A DNA stretch of 53,854 bases, taken from contig DUMQ01000001.1 in assembly GCA_012839815.1 (NCBI GenBank), forward strand, positions 1 to 53,854, given 5' to 3'. The stretch comes from Bacillota bacterium (GTDB lineage Bacteria; Bacillota; SHA-98; Ch115; JABLXJ01). A program made the position numbers and the translations under genes. The notes under the pieces were generated by a model. It ran no database searches. It was not told the origin of the DNA and was given only the letters and a program-made list of their open reading frames with translations. Positions 1 through 6,534 of this stretch are shown in pieces (within the stretch, counting starts at the first letter, position 1; the number at the start of each line of letters is the position of its first letter).

Positions 1-96
1 GAACCCGAGCCGCGCCAGCCTCTCCTGCGCCTCAGCTATCATCGGGCCCCTGTCGCCTCGTTTGAAAATCCAGGTTTTCTTCGGTAATTTGCTCAT
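1..96 (-). CDS. N-terminal fragment of a peptidoglycan-binding-domain protein
   Basis: Reading leftward from an ATG whose complement is at 94-96, 32 codons stay open to the window edge. After a basic start (MSKLPKKTW) comes KRGDRGPMIAEAQERLARLG, which matches the opening helix of the PG_binding_1 fold (usual pattern: K-x-G-x-x-G-x-x-V-x-x-L-Q-x-x-L-x-x-L-G). Purine-rich sequence (GAGGAACGGGAAGAAAG) precedes the start. Such domains occur in spore cortex hydrolases and other wall enzymes, but the catalytic part lies outside the window, so the function is open. It is divergent from dacF, itself a wall enzyme of sporulation. Confidence 0.55.
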   Translation of the reverse strand, partial: MSKLPKKTWIFKRGDRGPMIAEAQERLARLGF

Positions 97-300
97 TTCT
101 TTCTTCCCGTTCCTCTGAGGTAAGGTTTGACCCTATTTACATAATATGCGGGCCCGGGATTGTATGTTCGCGTTTGCGCGCGCCGCGCGTGCTCTGCTAA
201 ACTCTATAATAATAATAGGGGGTGAACAAATAGCCTGCCCGTTCAGGAGACGCGGGTTTGCAACGGGGAAATCGAGTCTTGTAACATTTTACCAGAGTCT

Positions 301-330
301 GCATAACACCCCAGGAACCGGGTGATATTA
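301..330 (+). promoter_or_regulatory. SigF-type promoter of dacF
   Basis: GCATA (301-305), a 15-base spacer, then GGTGATATTA (321-330). This fits the forespore SigF consensus GYWTA-N15-GGNRANANTW at every fixed position. The start of transcription would fall near 337, leaving a leader of about 20 bases that contains the AAAGGGG ribosome binding site of dacF. In B. subtilis dacF is a SigF gene, so site and gene agree. SigG recognises similar sites and could also use it. Confidence 0.88.
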
Positions 331-358
331 ACTTATAAAGACGAAAGGGGCCGGTACG

Positions 359-1573
359 GTGATTAGGTTCACGGAAGTAATCAAGGTAGCTAAGGTCACT
401 GGAGCAGTCATCTTTATCACTTTTGTTGCAGGCGTAAGCCTATTAGTGAATATGTTTGCCACGTCGAAGGTTTACGCCTATAAGCCCGCTATCGATGCAA
501 AGGCTGCGATCCTGGTCGACGCTTCGACAGGCCAGGTTTTATACGAAAAGAACGTTCATACGAAGGTCCCTCCCGCCAGCATAACCAAGATCATGACGAT
601 GCTTCTCGTAATGGAGGATGTCGAGGCCGGGAAGGTCAAGCTGACAGACACGGTCAGGACAAGCACCTACGCAAGCTCGATCGGCGGCTCCCAGATATGG
701 CTCAAAGAAGGCGAGGAGATGCCCCTCGAGGATATGATGAAGGCCATAGCGATCGTCTCCGCCAACGATGCGTCGACGGCCGTCGCCGAATACATAGCGG
801 GTAGCCAGGATGACTTTGTAGCCATGATGAACGAGCGCGCGAAGCAACTCGGCATGAGGGATACCCATTTCGCTAACCCCGATGGACTCCCCGCCCCTGA
901 TCATTACAGCAGCGCATATGATATATCAGTCATGGCGCGCGAGCTCCTGAAGCACCCGAAGGTCCTGGAATGGACATCTCAGTGGCTTACTGAGATCCCG
1001 CGCCCGGCGGTGCCCGAAGGTGTATATCCTTTGAAGAACACAAACGAGCTTATAAAAAGATACCGCGGAGCCGACGGCCTAAAGACTGGCATGACCGAGG
1101 AAGCAGGTTACTGCCTCGTCGGAACGGCTAGGCGCGATGATTTTCGCCTGATTTCGGTTGTTCTTGGGGCGGATAGCGACGAAGCGAGGGTTACTCAATC
1201 GATTAAGCTCCTCGATTATGGTTTTAGAAATTTTGCGCGGATTCCCATCGCAAAAAAGGGGGAGAAGGTCGCTGACGCAAAGGTCGCGGGAGGGACGAAG
1301 GAGACAGTGCCCGCGATAGTCCGGACCGACTTTGGGGTAGTGGTTGAAAGGGGTAAAGAGGATTTTATAGATAAGGCCTTCAAGCAGCAGAGATTGACTG
1401 CACCGGTTAAGAAGGGACAGAAAGTAGGAGAATATACAATATCCCTTGAAGGCAAAGAACTCGCGAAGATCGATGCAGTTGCAGGGGAGGATGTGGGTAG
1501 GGCCAATATACTCGTTGTTATATTCAGGGGCATAAGGAATTTCTTTGCGAGACTCTTTGGGCTCACGAGCTGA
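359..1573 (+). CDS. dacF: D-alanyl-D-alanine carboxypeptidase (DacF-type PBP5 family)
   Basis: This enzyme removes the terminal D-Ala from peptidoglycan stem pentapeptides and so limits crosslinking; DacF acts in the forespore during cortex formation. A membrane segment/signal peptide lies at about residues 12-34. All three active-site motifs of the peptidase S11 family are present: S74-I-T-K77, S134-A-N136 and K242-T-G244. The last third fits the PBP5 C-terminal domain, and an amphipathic C-terminus (FRGIRNFFARLFGL) would anchor it to the membrane. The length of 404 residues is normal. The start is GTG at 359, 8 bases after AAAGGGG. The SigF promoter just upstream supports DacF over the vegetative DacA. 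Confidence 0.93.
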   Translation: MIRFTEVIKVAKVTGAVIFITFVAGVSLLVNMFATSKVYAYKPAIDAKAAILVDASTGQVLYEKNVHTKVPPASITKIMTMLLVMEDVEAGKVKLTDTVRTSTYASSIGGSQIWLKEGEEMPLEDMMKAIAIVSANDASTAVAEYIAGSQDDFVAMMNERAKQLGMRDTHFANPDGLPAPDHYSSAYDISVMARELLKHPKVLEWTSQWLTEIPRPAVPEGVYPLKNTNELIKRYRGADGLKTGMTEEAGYCLVGTARRDDFRLISVVLGADSDEARVTQSIKLLDYGFRNFARIPIAKKGEKVADAKVAGGTKETVPAIVRTDFGVVVERGKEDFIDKAFKQQRLTAPVKKGQKVGEYTISLEGKELAKIDAVAGEDVGRANILVVIFRGIRNFFARLFGLTS

Positions 1574-1612
1574 TTTTGGGGCTCAGGAGTTGAGCTATTA
1601 ATAAAATGCCTG

Positions 1613-1632
1613 AAAAAGTTCGACGAACTTTT
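1613..1632 (+). terminator. Possible weak bidirectional terminator after dacF
   Basis: Arms AAAAGTTCG (1614-1622) and CGAACTTTT (1624-1632) form a 9-bp inverted repeat around one base, giving a small hairpin flanked by A and T runs. It sits between dacF and ispE. The stem is short and AT-rich, and a protein binding site is as likely. Confidence 0.3.
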
Positions 1633-1710
1633 GCGCCCTGACTTGGCACCCAGCAGGAATTTGCCGAAAGATAGCCAATTAAAGCTAGTTGGAGGAAGGC
1701 AGATCGACGC

Positions 1711-2655
1711 ATGGGACATATTTTGCTCGCCGCCAGGGCAAAGGTCAACTTGACCCTCGACATTCTCGGCAGGCGTCCTGACGGCTACCACGAGATAGAG
1801 AGCCTGATGCAATCCGTCGACCTTGCGGACACCGTGAGGATCAGCCATGGCGGGCCTGGCATCGAGATATTGTCGGATTCCCCCGATGTACCGGCGGATA
1901 GCACAAACCTGGCTGCGAAGGCCGCCCTGGCCCTTGCCACCTCGTGCGGCGCGAGGCTGGGTGCGCGCATTCAAATTCGTAAGAGGATCCCTGTGGCAGC
2001 TGGCCTCGCGGGGGGGAGCGCTGACGCGGCTGCAACGCTTCTCGGGCTCAACGAGCTCTGGGGCCTTGGTCTGACGACCGGCCAATTGGTGGAGATCGGA
2101 GCCAGGGTAGGGGCGGATGTCCCCTTTTGCCTTACGGGGGGGACCGCCGTGGCCCGGGGTAAGGGCGAATTGATCGAGCAGCTGCCGCCGCTGGAGGGTG
2201 TCTGGTTTGTGATTGTCGTGCCGCGCATCAAGGTGTCGACTGCAGATGTATACAGGCAATTTGATGACCTCCCAACGACGCGCAGGTCCAGCACGGCAAG
2301 GGCCACGGATTCGATTTGGGCCGGTGATATAGAGGGGCTTGCGAAGGCACTGGGGAATTCGCTGGAGGCGGTAACGGCCCGGCGGAATCCGGAGATCGCG
2401 CGTATAAAGGAGATTCTGCTGGCCCGGGGAGCGCTTGGATCCGTCATGTCGGGTAGCGGCCCCGCGGTTGTAGGCCTGGTGCGGAGCAGGGATAGCGCCT
2501 TACGAATATGCAAGGAGATATCCTCCAGCCAGATAGCGGGCGCATTCGCTACCGGCGCCCGGGTGTTTGTGTGCAGCACAGCGACGGCCGGGGTGAGGGT
2601 TGAAGAAAGGGAATGCGCTGGGAGAGGGGAAGAGCTGGCATGGTGGGTGCGGTGA
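1711..2655 (+). CDS. ispE: 4-diphosphocytidyl-2-C-methyl-D-erythritol kinase
   Basis: IspE phosphorylates CDP-methylerythritol at the 2-OH with ATP in the MEP route to isoprenoids. The N-terminus AKVNLTLDILGRRPDGYHEI is the family signature; the GHMP-kinase ATP loop VAAGLAGGSADAA is near residues 94-106, and the C-terminal GHMP motif MSGSGPAVVGL near 246-256. At 314 residues it is slightly long because of an extended C-terminus. ATG at 1711 is preceded by GGAGGAAGG at 1691. The 3' end overlaps the next gene by 16 bases. Linkage to purR and spoVG is as in B. subtilis. Confidence 0.95.
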   Translation: MGHILLAARAKVNLTLDILGRRPDGYHEIESLMQSVDLADTVRISHGGPGIEILSDSPDVPADSTNLAAKAALALATSCGARLGARIQIRKRIPVAAGLAGGSADAAATLLGLNELWGLGLTTGQLVEIGARVGADVPFCLTGGTAVARGKGELIEQLPPLEGVWFVIVVPRIKVSTADVYRQFDDLPTTRRSSTARATDSIWAGDIEGLAKALGNSLEAVTARRNPEIARIKEILLARGALGSVMSGSGPAVVGLVRSRDSALRICKEISSSQIAGAFATGARVFVCSTATAGVRVEERECAGRGEELAWWVR

Positions 2656-3437
2656 TTCTAGCCGGCGCCGATAATGAAGGTCCTTTAAGAGATCTCGACC
2701 CGGCCAGGTATGAGGCGCTAATAGTGATAAACGGGAGGCCCATGGTGGGGTATGTGATCGATGCTATCGCAGGTGCGCGGGGTATTGGGGAGATTGTAGT
2801 TGTCGGCCCCATGGAGGCCTTTGAGAATGCGCCTGGTATAGTAGGCGGGGATATACCTGCGGGCAGGGTTCGCTTTGCGGAGCGGGGCCGGTCAATTTTG
2901 GAGAACCTCGATAGAGGGATCAGAGCGCTCGGAGCGGGCGCACAGGACAGGGTTTTTGTCGCCACCGGTGACCTGCCGTTCCTGACCCCCCGGGCGGTTG
3001 AGGACTTCCTGGAGCGGTGTGAGGGGCTGGATTCGGATATTTGCTATTCGGTGGTCACAAAGGAAACGAACGATGCCCGTTTTCCGGGTATGAAACGGAC
3101 GTACATGAGGATAGCGGATGGGGTCCTCACTGGAGGGAATGTTATGGTTGTGCGCCCTGCTGCTATCGATAAATGCAGGAAACTTGTGGATATGGCTGTT
3201 GCCTCCCGTAAGAAGCCGTGGATGATGCTCTCCGTCCTTGGGATCAAGTGTGCCGTCAAATTTCTTTTTGGAGCGCTTCGTGTTAGGGATATTGAAGAGA
3301 GATTTCAGCGCCTTACGGGCCTCAAAGGCTCGGGCGTTTTTACACCCTATGCCGAGATCGCCATGGATGTAGATAAGCCTGCCCACCTGGAGTTTGCCAG
3401 GTCTGTGCTGGGCAGCGGCGGGCAGACCGGGCGCTGA
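2640..3437 (+). CDS. MobA-like nucleotidyltransferase family protein
   Basis: The protein opens with MVGAVILAGA, the first strand and glycine turn of the GT-A/NTP-transferase fold, and continues with GRPMVGYVIDAI and ATGDLPFLTP, the usual D-x-P nucleotide/metal motif of MobA/IspD-like enzymes. The charged G-x-G-x-R loop that normally follows LAGG is not recognisable (DNEGPLRDLDPARYEA takes its place), so activity is uncertain. The start at 2640 puts the fold at the N-terminus; an in-frame ATG at 2613 would add nine residues. Homologues between ispE and purR occur in other spore-forming Clostridia (recalled, not checked). Substrate unknown. Confidence 0.75.
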   Translation: MVGAVILAGADNEGPLRDLDPARYEALIVINGRPMVGYVIDAIAGARGIGEIVVVGPMEAFENAPGIVGGDIPAGRVRFAERGRSILENLDRGIRALGAGAQDRVFVATGDLPFLTPRAVEDFLERCEGLDSDICYSVVTKETNDARFPGMKRTYMRIADGVLTGGNVMVVRPAAIDKCRKLVDMAVASRKKPWMMLSVLGIKCAVKFLFGALRVRDIEERFQRLTGLKGSGVFTPYAEIAMDVDKPAHLEFARSVLGSGGQTGR

Positions 3438-3496
3438 GCAGCCGGGCCGGCAGGGTGAAAAGTTGGCCAGGAGCGAAAGGCGAGGGAGAGTTCGTT

Positions 3497-4360
3497 ATGG
3501 GAAAAGTCCCCAGGAGTGGACGCCTCGTAGCCATAACCAAGGAACTGATTGATCACCCCCATTCCCTGATCTCTCTGGGCCGTTTTTCGGAGGCTTTCGA
3601 TGCCGCGAAGTCCAGCATTAGCGAGGATATAGCTATTATAAAGCGCGCTTTTGAGGACCTCCGACTGGGAAAGATCGAGACCGTGGCCGGAGCCGGAGGG
3701 GGTGTCAGGTTCATCCCTTATCTCTGGGAGAACGAGGTCGCCGAGGTAGTTCGCGGCTTTTGCGAAGAACTCGCGAGTCCCAAGAGGATTCTGCCGGGTG
3801 GGTTTGTCTACATGACAGACCTTTTGTTTTCGCCCTTCCATATGACGCGCGCGGGCCGCGTGTTCGCCAGCAAGTTTGCTGATGTGATGCCCGACTGCGT
3901 CCTGACGGTCGAGACGAAGGGAATACCCCCGGCCTTCATGACGGCGGCGGCTTTTAACGTCCCTCTCGCCATCGCCCGCCGCGACGGCCAGGTCACGGAG
4001 GGCCCGATAGTCAGCATTAATTACGTTTCGGGCTCAACGCGAAGGCTCCAGTCGATGTCGCTTGCCCGGCGCGCTATACCCGTGGGAGCAAGGGTACTTA
4101 TAATCGACGATTTCATGAAGGGCGGAGGCAGCGCAAAGGGGTTGACCGATCTCGTGCGGGAGTTCGGGGCGGAGACCGTCGGCATTGGTGTGCTCATAGC
4201 CACCGCCGAGCCCCGGGAGAAGCTAGTCTCGGATTTCGTGTCCCTCGTTGTGCTGGAGGGCGTGGATGAGGAGGCCAAGAGGGCAATAGTGAGGCCGAGC
4301 CAGTGGGTCCTCGACGGGGTTCGCGACGGGCAATCCAAAGATGGGCGGCCCAGAGAATAA
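3497..4360 (+). CDS. purR: Purine operon repressor PurR
   Basis: PurR is a DNA-binding repressor of purine synthesis and uptake genes that is released by PRPP. Residues from about 8 to 80 fit the PurR N-terminal winged helix (LVAITKELIDHPHSLISLGR, then SISEDIAIIKRAFE). The C-terminal part is a phosphoribosyltransferase-like domain with the PRPP loop VLIIDDFMKGGGSAKG near residues 199-214. ATG 3497 is chosen because GAGGGAGAG stands 6 bases before it and the family begins close to this point; an in-frame upstream ATG at 3455 would add 14 residues without resemblance. Length 287 residues is normal. Confidence 0.92.
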   Translation: MGKVPRSGRLVAITKELIDHPHSLISLGRFSEAFDAAKSSISEDIAIIKRAFEDLRLGKIETVAGAGGGVRFIPYLWENEVAEVVRGFCEELASPKRILPGGFVYMTDLLFSPFHMTRAGRVFASKFADVMPDCVLTVETKGIPPAFMTAAAFNVPLAIARRDGQVTEGPIVSINYVSGSTRRLQSMSLARRAIPVGARVLIIDDFMKGGGSAKGLTDLVREFGAETVGIGVLIATAEPREKLVSDFVSLVVLEGVDEEAKRAIVRPSQWVLDGVRDGQSKDGRPRE

Positions 4361-4392
4361 CGGCCCGGAAAATAAAGTCAGGATATTTTCTT

Positions 4393-4451
4393 CCATAAGC
4401 AGGATTTTAATCCGTTATATGGAATATATTCCATTAAAATCCTGCATATGG
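4393..4451. repeat. Nested palindromes over the spoVG promoter and ribosome binding site
   Basis: Outer arms 4393-4411 and 4433-4451 (CCATAAGCAGGATTTTAAT against CCATATGCAGGATTTTAAT when read on opposite strands) pair over 19 positions with one mismatch, 13 of them (4399-4411/4433-4445) perfect. Inside lies a perfect 16-bp palindrome ATGGAATATATTCCAT at 4419-4434. The left arm contains the SigH -35 element, the inner palindrome the -10 element, and the right arm reaches the first bases of the GGAGG of spoVG. Confidence 0.85.
4399..4425 (+). promoter_or_regulatory. SigH-type promoter of spoVG
   Basis: GCAGGATTT (4399-4407), 11 bases, ATGGAAT (4419-4425). This fits the SigH consensus RnAGGAWWW-N11/12-RnnGAAT completely. 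spoVG is a classic SigH gene in B. subtilis, and the -35 and -10 sequences resemble the B. subtilis spoVG promoter as I remember it. Transcription would begin near 4432, giving a leader of about 30-35 bases before the GTG at 4466. Confidence 0.9.
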
Positions 4452-4465
4452 AGGTGTATGTTCCG

Positions 4466-4738
4466 GTGAATATTACAGAGGTGCGCGTGAGGAAGCTAAG
4501 TGGAGAGGGGAAAACAAGAGGGGTCGCATCGATAGTCATTGACAATGCATTCGTGGTGAAGGATATACGGATTGTCGAAGGCCCGAAGGGCTTGTTCATT
4601 TCGATGCCGAGCAGGAGGTCGCCAGACGGCGAGTTCCGGGATGTTGCATATCCCATAACCTCGGAAGCCAGAGAGGAGATCTACGCCGCTATAATGAGGC
4701 GTTTCAGCGAAGGCAATGAGACACAGGCTATAAGGTAA
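4466..4738 (+). CDS. spoVG: Septation/regulatory protein SpoVG
   Basis: SpoVG is a small, conserved nucleic-acid-binding regulator involved in sporulation septation and cortex formation. The sequence MNITEVRVRKLSGEGKTRG, then ASIVIDNAFVVKDIRIVEG and LFISMPSRRSPDGEFRDVAYP, is diagnostic. Start choice: a longer frame opens at ATG 4448, but GGAGGTG at 4450-4456 lies inside it and stands 9 bases before GTG 4466, and proteins of the family begin with M-x-[IV]-T-[ED]-V; GTG 4466 is therefore preferred (90 residues). It has its own SigH-type promoter and so need not depend on purR transcription. Confidence 0.95.
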   Translation: MNITEVRVRKLSGEGKTRGVASIVIDNAFVVKDIRIVEGPKGLFISMPSRRSPDGEFRDVAYPITSEAREEIYAAIMRRFSEGNETQAIR

Positions 4739-4796
4739 GGATAAGGATCAAGGATTTGGGTAAGGGCGTTTCCGACTTTGTCAGGAAGGGTGTTTT

Positions 4797-6101
4797 ATGG
4801 AGGAAAATCAGGGAAAACAGGAAGTCGGTGTAACTGAAAATCTCGACTTTAACGTTGAGGATCTCCGCTCCATGCCAGAGAAGGAGCTTCGGGCCAGGTT
4901 GAGGCGTATCGCCGAGAGAGGCAACAGCCAAGCGACCGCACACAACGACGCACTCCGTTTTTTGAGTTCTCTCATAGACCGAGAGGATTTACAGGAGCCA
5001 CAGGCTCTGAGGATCGCCCTTGTAGCCACCGGGGCGCTTGGCTACCTGAAATCCGCCGCGAGCGCGGGCAAGCTGGCTGCTATCGCCAGCATCCCCGGCG
5101 ATAGCCCGGGCGCGAAGTCCCTGCGCAAGGAGGCCAAGAGAGCGCTTTTCCAGTTGAAATCATGGGGGATTGAGCCCGAGCCGCGGGCTGAGGGCGGGGA
5201 AGTCGCTCCTGCGCCTCCCCCGCCGGCCGGCGACCGGGAGAAGATCATACAGGCCGCGGCTACAGCCATTGATTGTGATGGGAATCGCATAGTGTCCATC
5301 TTTATGCGGGCGCTTCCGGGTAGGCCCCTGGCTATCGACTTTCTCATCAACGAAACCTCGGGTATAGCTGAGGGCTTTTTTGAGCCCACCAGCAAGCGAC
5401 GTTTTCAGAGGGAAGTTGATGCCGGGAAGGGAGGGGAGTTTCCTGTAGTCGAGATCGATCCTGAGTACTGCCTTTTCTTGGTGCAGGCTGCTGTCAAGAG
5501 AAATGAAGAGACGCAGACTAAGCTCCCGGACGCGTACAGGATCTGGAAGGAAGCCATAGGGGACCGGAAGTCCATTTATGATAAGCACCCGATATATTCA
5601 GAGCTTGATCCGGATGCAATCGCTCAAGATAAACATCTTTTGGCGGATGCGACCAGCCTGTTCTATTCATCGAGTATAGGGAAATTCAGGAAGGTATTTA
5701 CGGGCTGGGCCCTCGATCCCGAGATAGCCTGGAAATATCACCTGAAGGCTGGAGAGGCGTTGACGGGTGTCATCATTGTGGACCCTATAGCCCGCAATGA
5801 GCAGGTTGAGCGCATCCTGGCAGATGCCGCGGACGAGCTCTTTAAGAACGACGGCCGCCGGCGTTTTAAATACCGGCTTGAGGAAATGGCATACATGCTA
5901 TTACACTCCGAAGAGAGACACGAATATGAAGCTAAATGCTGCCTTGCGACGGCGCTGGCCATTGATAGTGGTAAACGCCTCCTTGATATTCCCTTTGTTC
6001 ACGAACTAATTTCTAAAAGTATCGGCGTCTTTAAGCGCGACGAGGATGAGGAGGATAACGGCGAGGATGATACGAGGCTCATTATAAATCCTTTTGAATA
6101 G
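4797..6101 (+). CDS. Unrecognised 434-residue protein, helical N-terminus, acidic tail
   Basis: I do not recognise this gene. Residues 1-125 are helical with an alternation resembling HEAT/ARM repeats (LRARLRRIAERG, LRIALVATGALGYL, LRKEAKRALFQLKSW). A proline-rich linker (APAPPPPAG, near 137-145) leads to a second, mixed domain of about 270 residues with acidic and aromatic patches, and the protein ends in a strongly acidic stretch (DEDEEDNGEDD). There is no signal peptide or membrane segment, so it is probably cytosolic. ATG 4797 follows AGGAAGGG by 6 bases. It lies 58 bases after spoVG and converges with the SASP gene, a sporulation neighbourhood, but that alone does not assign a function. 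Codon use matches its neighbours. Confidence 0.8.
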   Translation: MEENQGKQEVGVTENLDFNVEDLRSMPEKELRARLRRIAERGNSQATAHNDALRFLSSLIDREDLQEPQALRIALVATGALGYLKSAASAGKLAAIASIPGDSPGAKSLRKEAKRALFQLKSWGIEPEPRAEGGEVAPAPPPPAGDREKIIQAAATAIDCDGNRIVSIFMRALPGRPLAIDFLINETSGIAEGFFEPTSKRRFQREVDAGKGGEFPVVEIDPEYCLFLVQAAVKRNEETQTKLPDAYRIWKEAIGDRKSIYDKHPIYSELDPDAIAQDKHLLADATSLFYSSSIGKFRKVFTGWALDPEIAWKYHLKAGEALTGVIIVDPIARNEQVERILADAADELFKNDGRRRFKYRLEEMAYMLLHSEERHEYEAKCCLATALAIDSGKRLLDIPFVHELISKSIGVFKRDEDEEDNGEDDTRLIINPFE

Positions 6102-6136
6102 GGATCGATAAAGCGTCCATGCCGGACAAAGATGTG

Positions 6137-6170
6137 AAGGAGGTAAGGGCCCGAGGCCCCTTACCTCCTT
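6137..6170 (-). terminator. Hairpin at the 3' end of the SASP gene
   Basis: Arms 6137-6149 and 6158-6170 (AAGGAGGTAAGGG / CCCTTACCTCCTT) pair perfectly over 13 bp with an 8-base loop. The stop codon of the leftward SASP gene (complement of 6161-6163) lies in the stem. The leftward tail is only moderately T-rich (CTTCACATCTTTGT), so termination is likely but not textbook; the hairpin may also serve the converging gene that ends at 6101. Confidence 0.65.
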
Positions 6171-6355
6171 ATCTGGCTGGCCATCATTTCCTCGGCCTTT
6201 TGAATGAGACCCCGGACGATCAGGCCGGCCTCCCTGGTGGTGATTTCGCTGTAGTCGTAGGCGCCATTGTCTACCTTGATTTTATCAGCGAAACCGAGTT
6301 CGCGTGCGATCTCGTATTTCACCTCATCCGAGACAATGCTGCGATTCCGACCCAT
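6161..6355 (-). CDS. sspF: Small acid-soluble spore protein, alpha/beta type, SspF-like
   Basis: Alpha/beta SASPs coat forespore DNA, protect it from UV, heat and peroxide, and feed outgrowth after cleavage by the germination protease. The 64-residue product starts MGRNRSIVSDEVKYEIAREL, close to the B. subtilis SspF start (MGRRRGVMSDEFKYELAKDL, from memory), and continues with ITTREAGLIVRGLIQKAEEM. The K-Y-E-I-A site is where the germination protease would cut after Glu. GGGGGTGAG stands 5 bases before the ATG. B. subtilis sspF is next to ispE/purR/spoVG, so location supports the call. A SigG-like promoter was looked for upstream and none was convincing. Confidence 0.93.
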   Translation of the reverse strand: MGRNRSIVSDEVKYEIARELGFADKIKVDNGAYDYSEITTREAGLIVRGLIQKAEEMMASQIRR

Positions 6356-6426
6356 ACTTACTCACCCCCAATCTATTTTCCCCCGCAGGCAGACCCGCAT
6401 GTTAGGACGTTTTTGTTAGATTTGGC

Positions 6427-6454
6427 TAAAGCCTTCGCCCGGACGTGCCGATAT
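6427..6454 (+). promoter_or_regulatory. SigD (FliA)-type promoter before the chemotaxis genes
   Basis: TAAA (6427-6430), 16 bases, GCCGATAT (6447-6454). This matches the flagellar sigma consensus TAAA-N14/16-GCCGATAT at every position. It lies about 80 bases before the mcp start and faces it. The sigma factor that would read it is encoded in this window at 38578-39414, so the mcp-to-cheX block would be a late (class III) target. Confidence 0.9.
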
Positions 6455-6534
6455 AAATTAGGTAAGAGGGTGGACTCTGGCAGGTAACTTGGTGAATAGA
6501 TAATCAGGGAAGGTCAGGGAGGTGAGGGGGACGG

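Noticed and set aside
6356-6446. SigG or SigF promoter for the SASP gene
   Set aside because: GGGGAAAATA fits the SigF -10 pattern and ACATG resembles a SigG -35, but the spacings do not combine and the -10 overlaps the ribosome binding region.
6119-6487. Plus-strand frame of 122 codons over the SASP gene
   Set aside because: The minus strand encodes a diagnostic SASP with its own ribosome binding site; the plus-strand frame runs through the hairpin and lacks a start signal.
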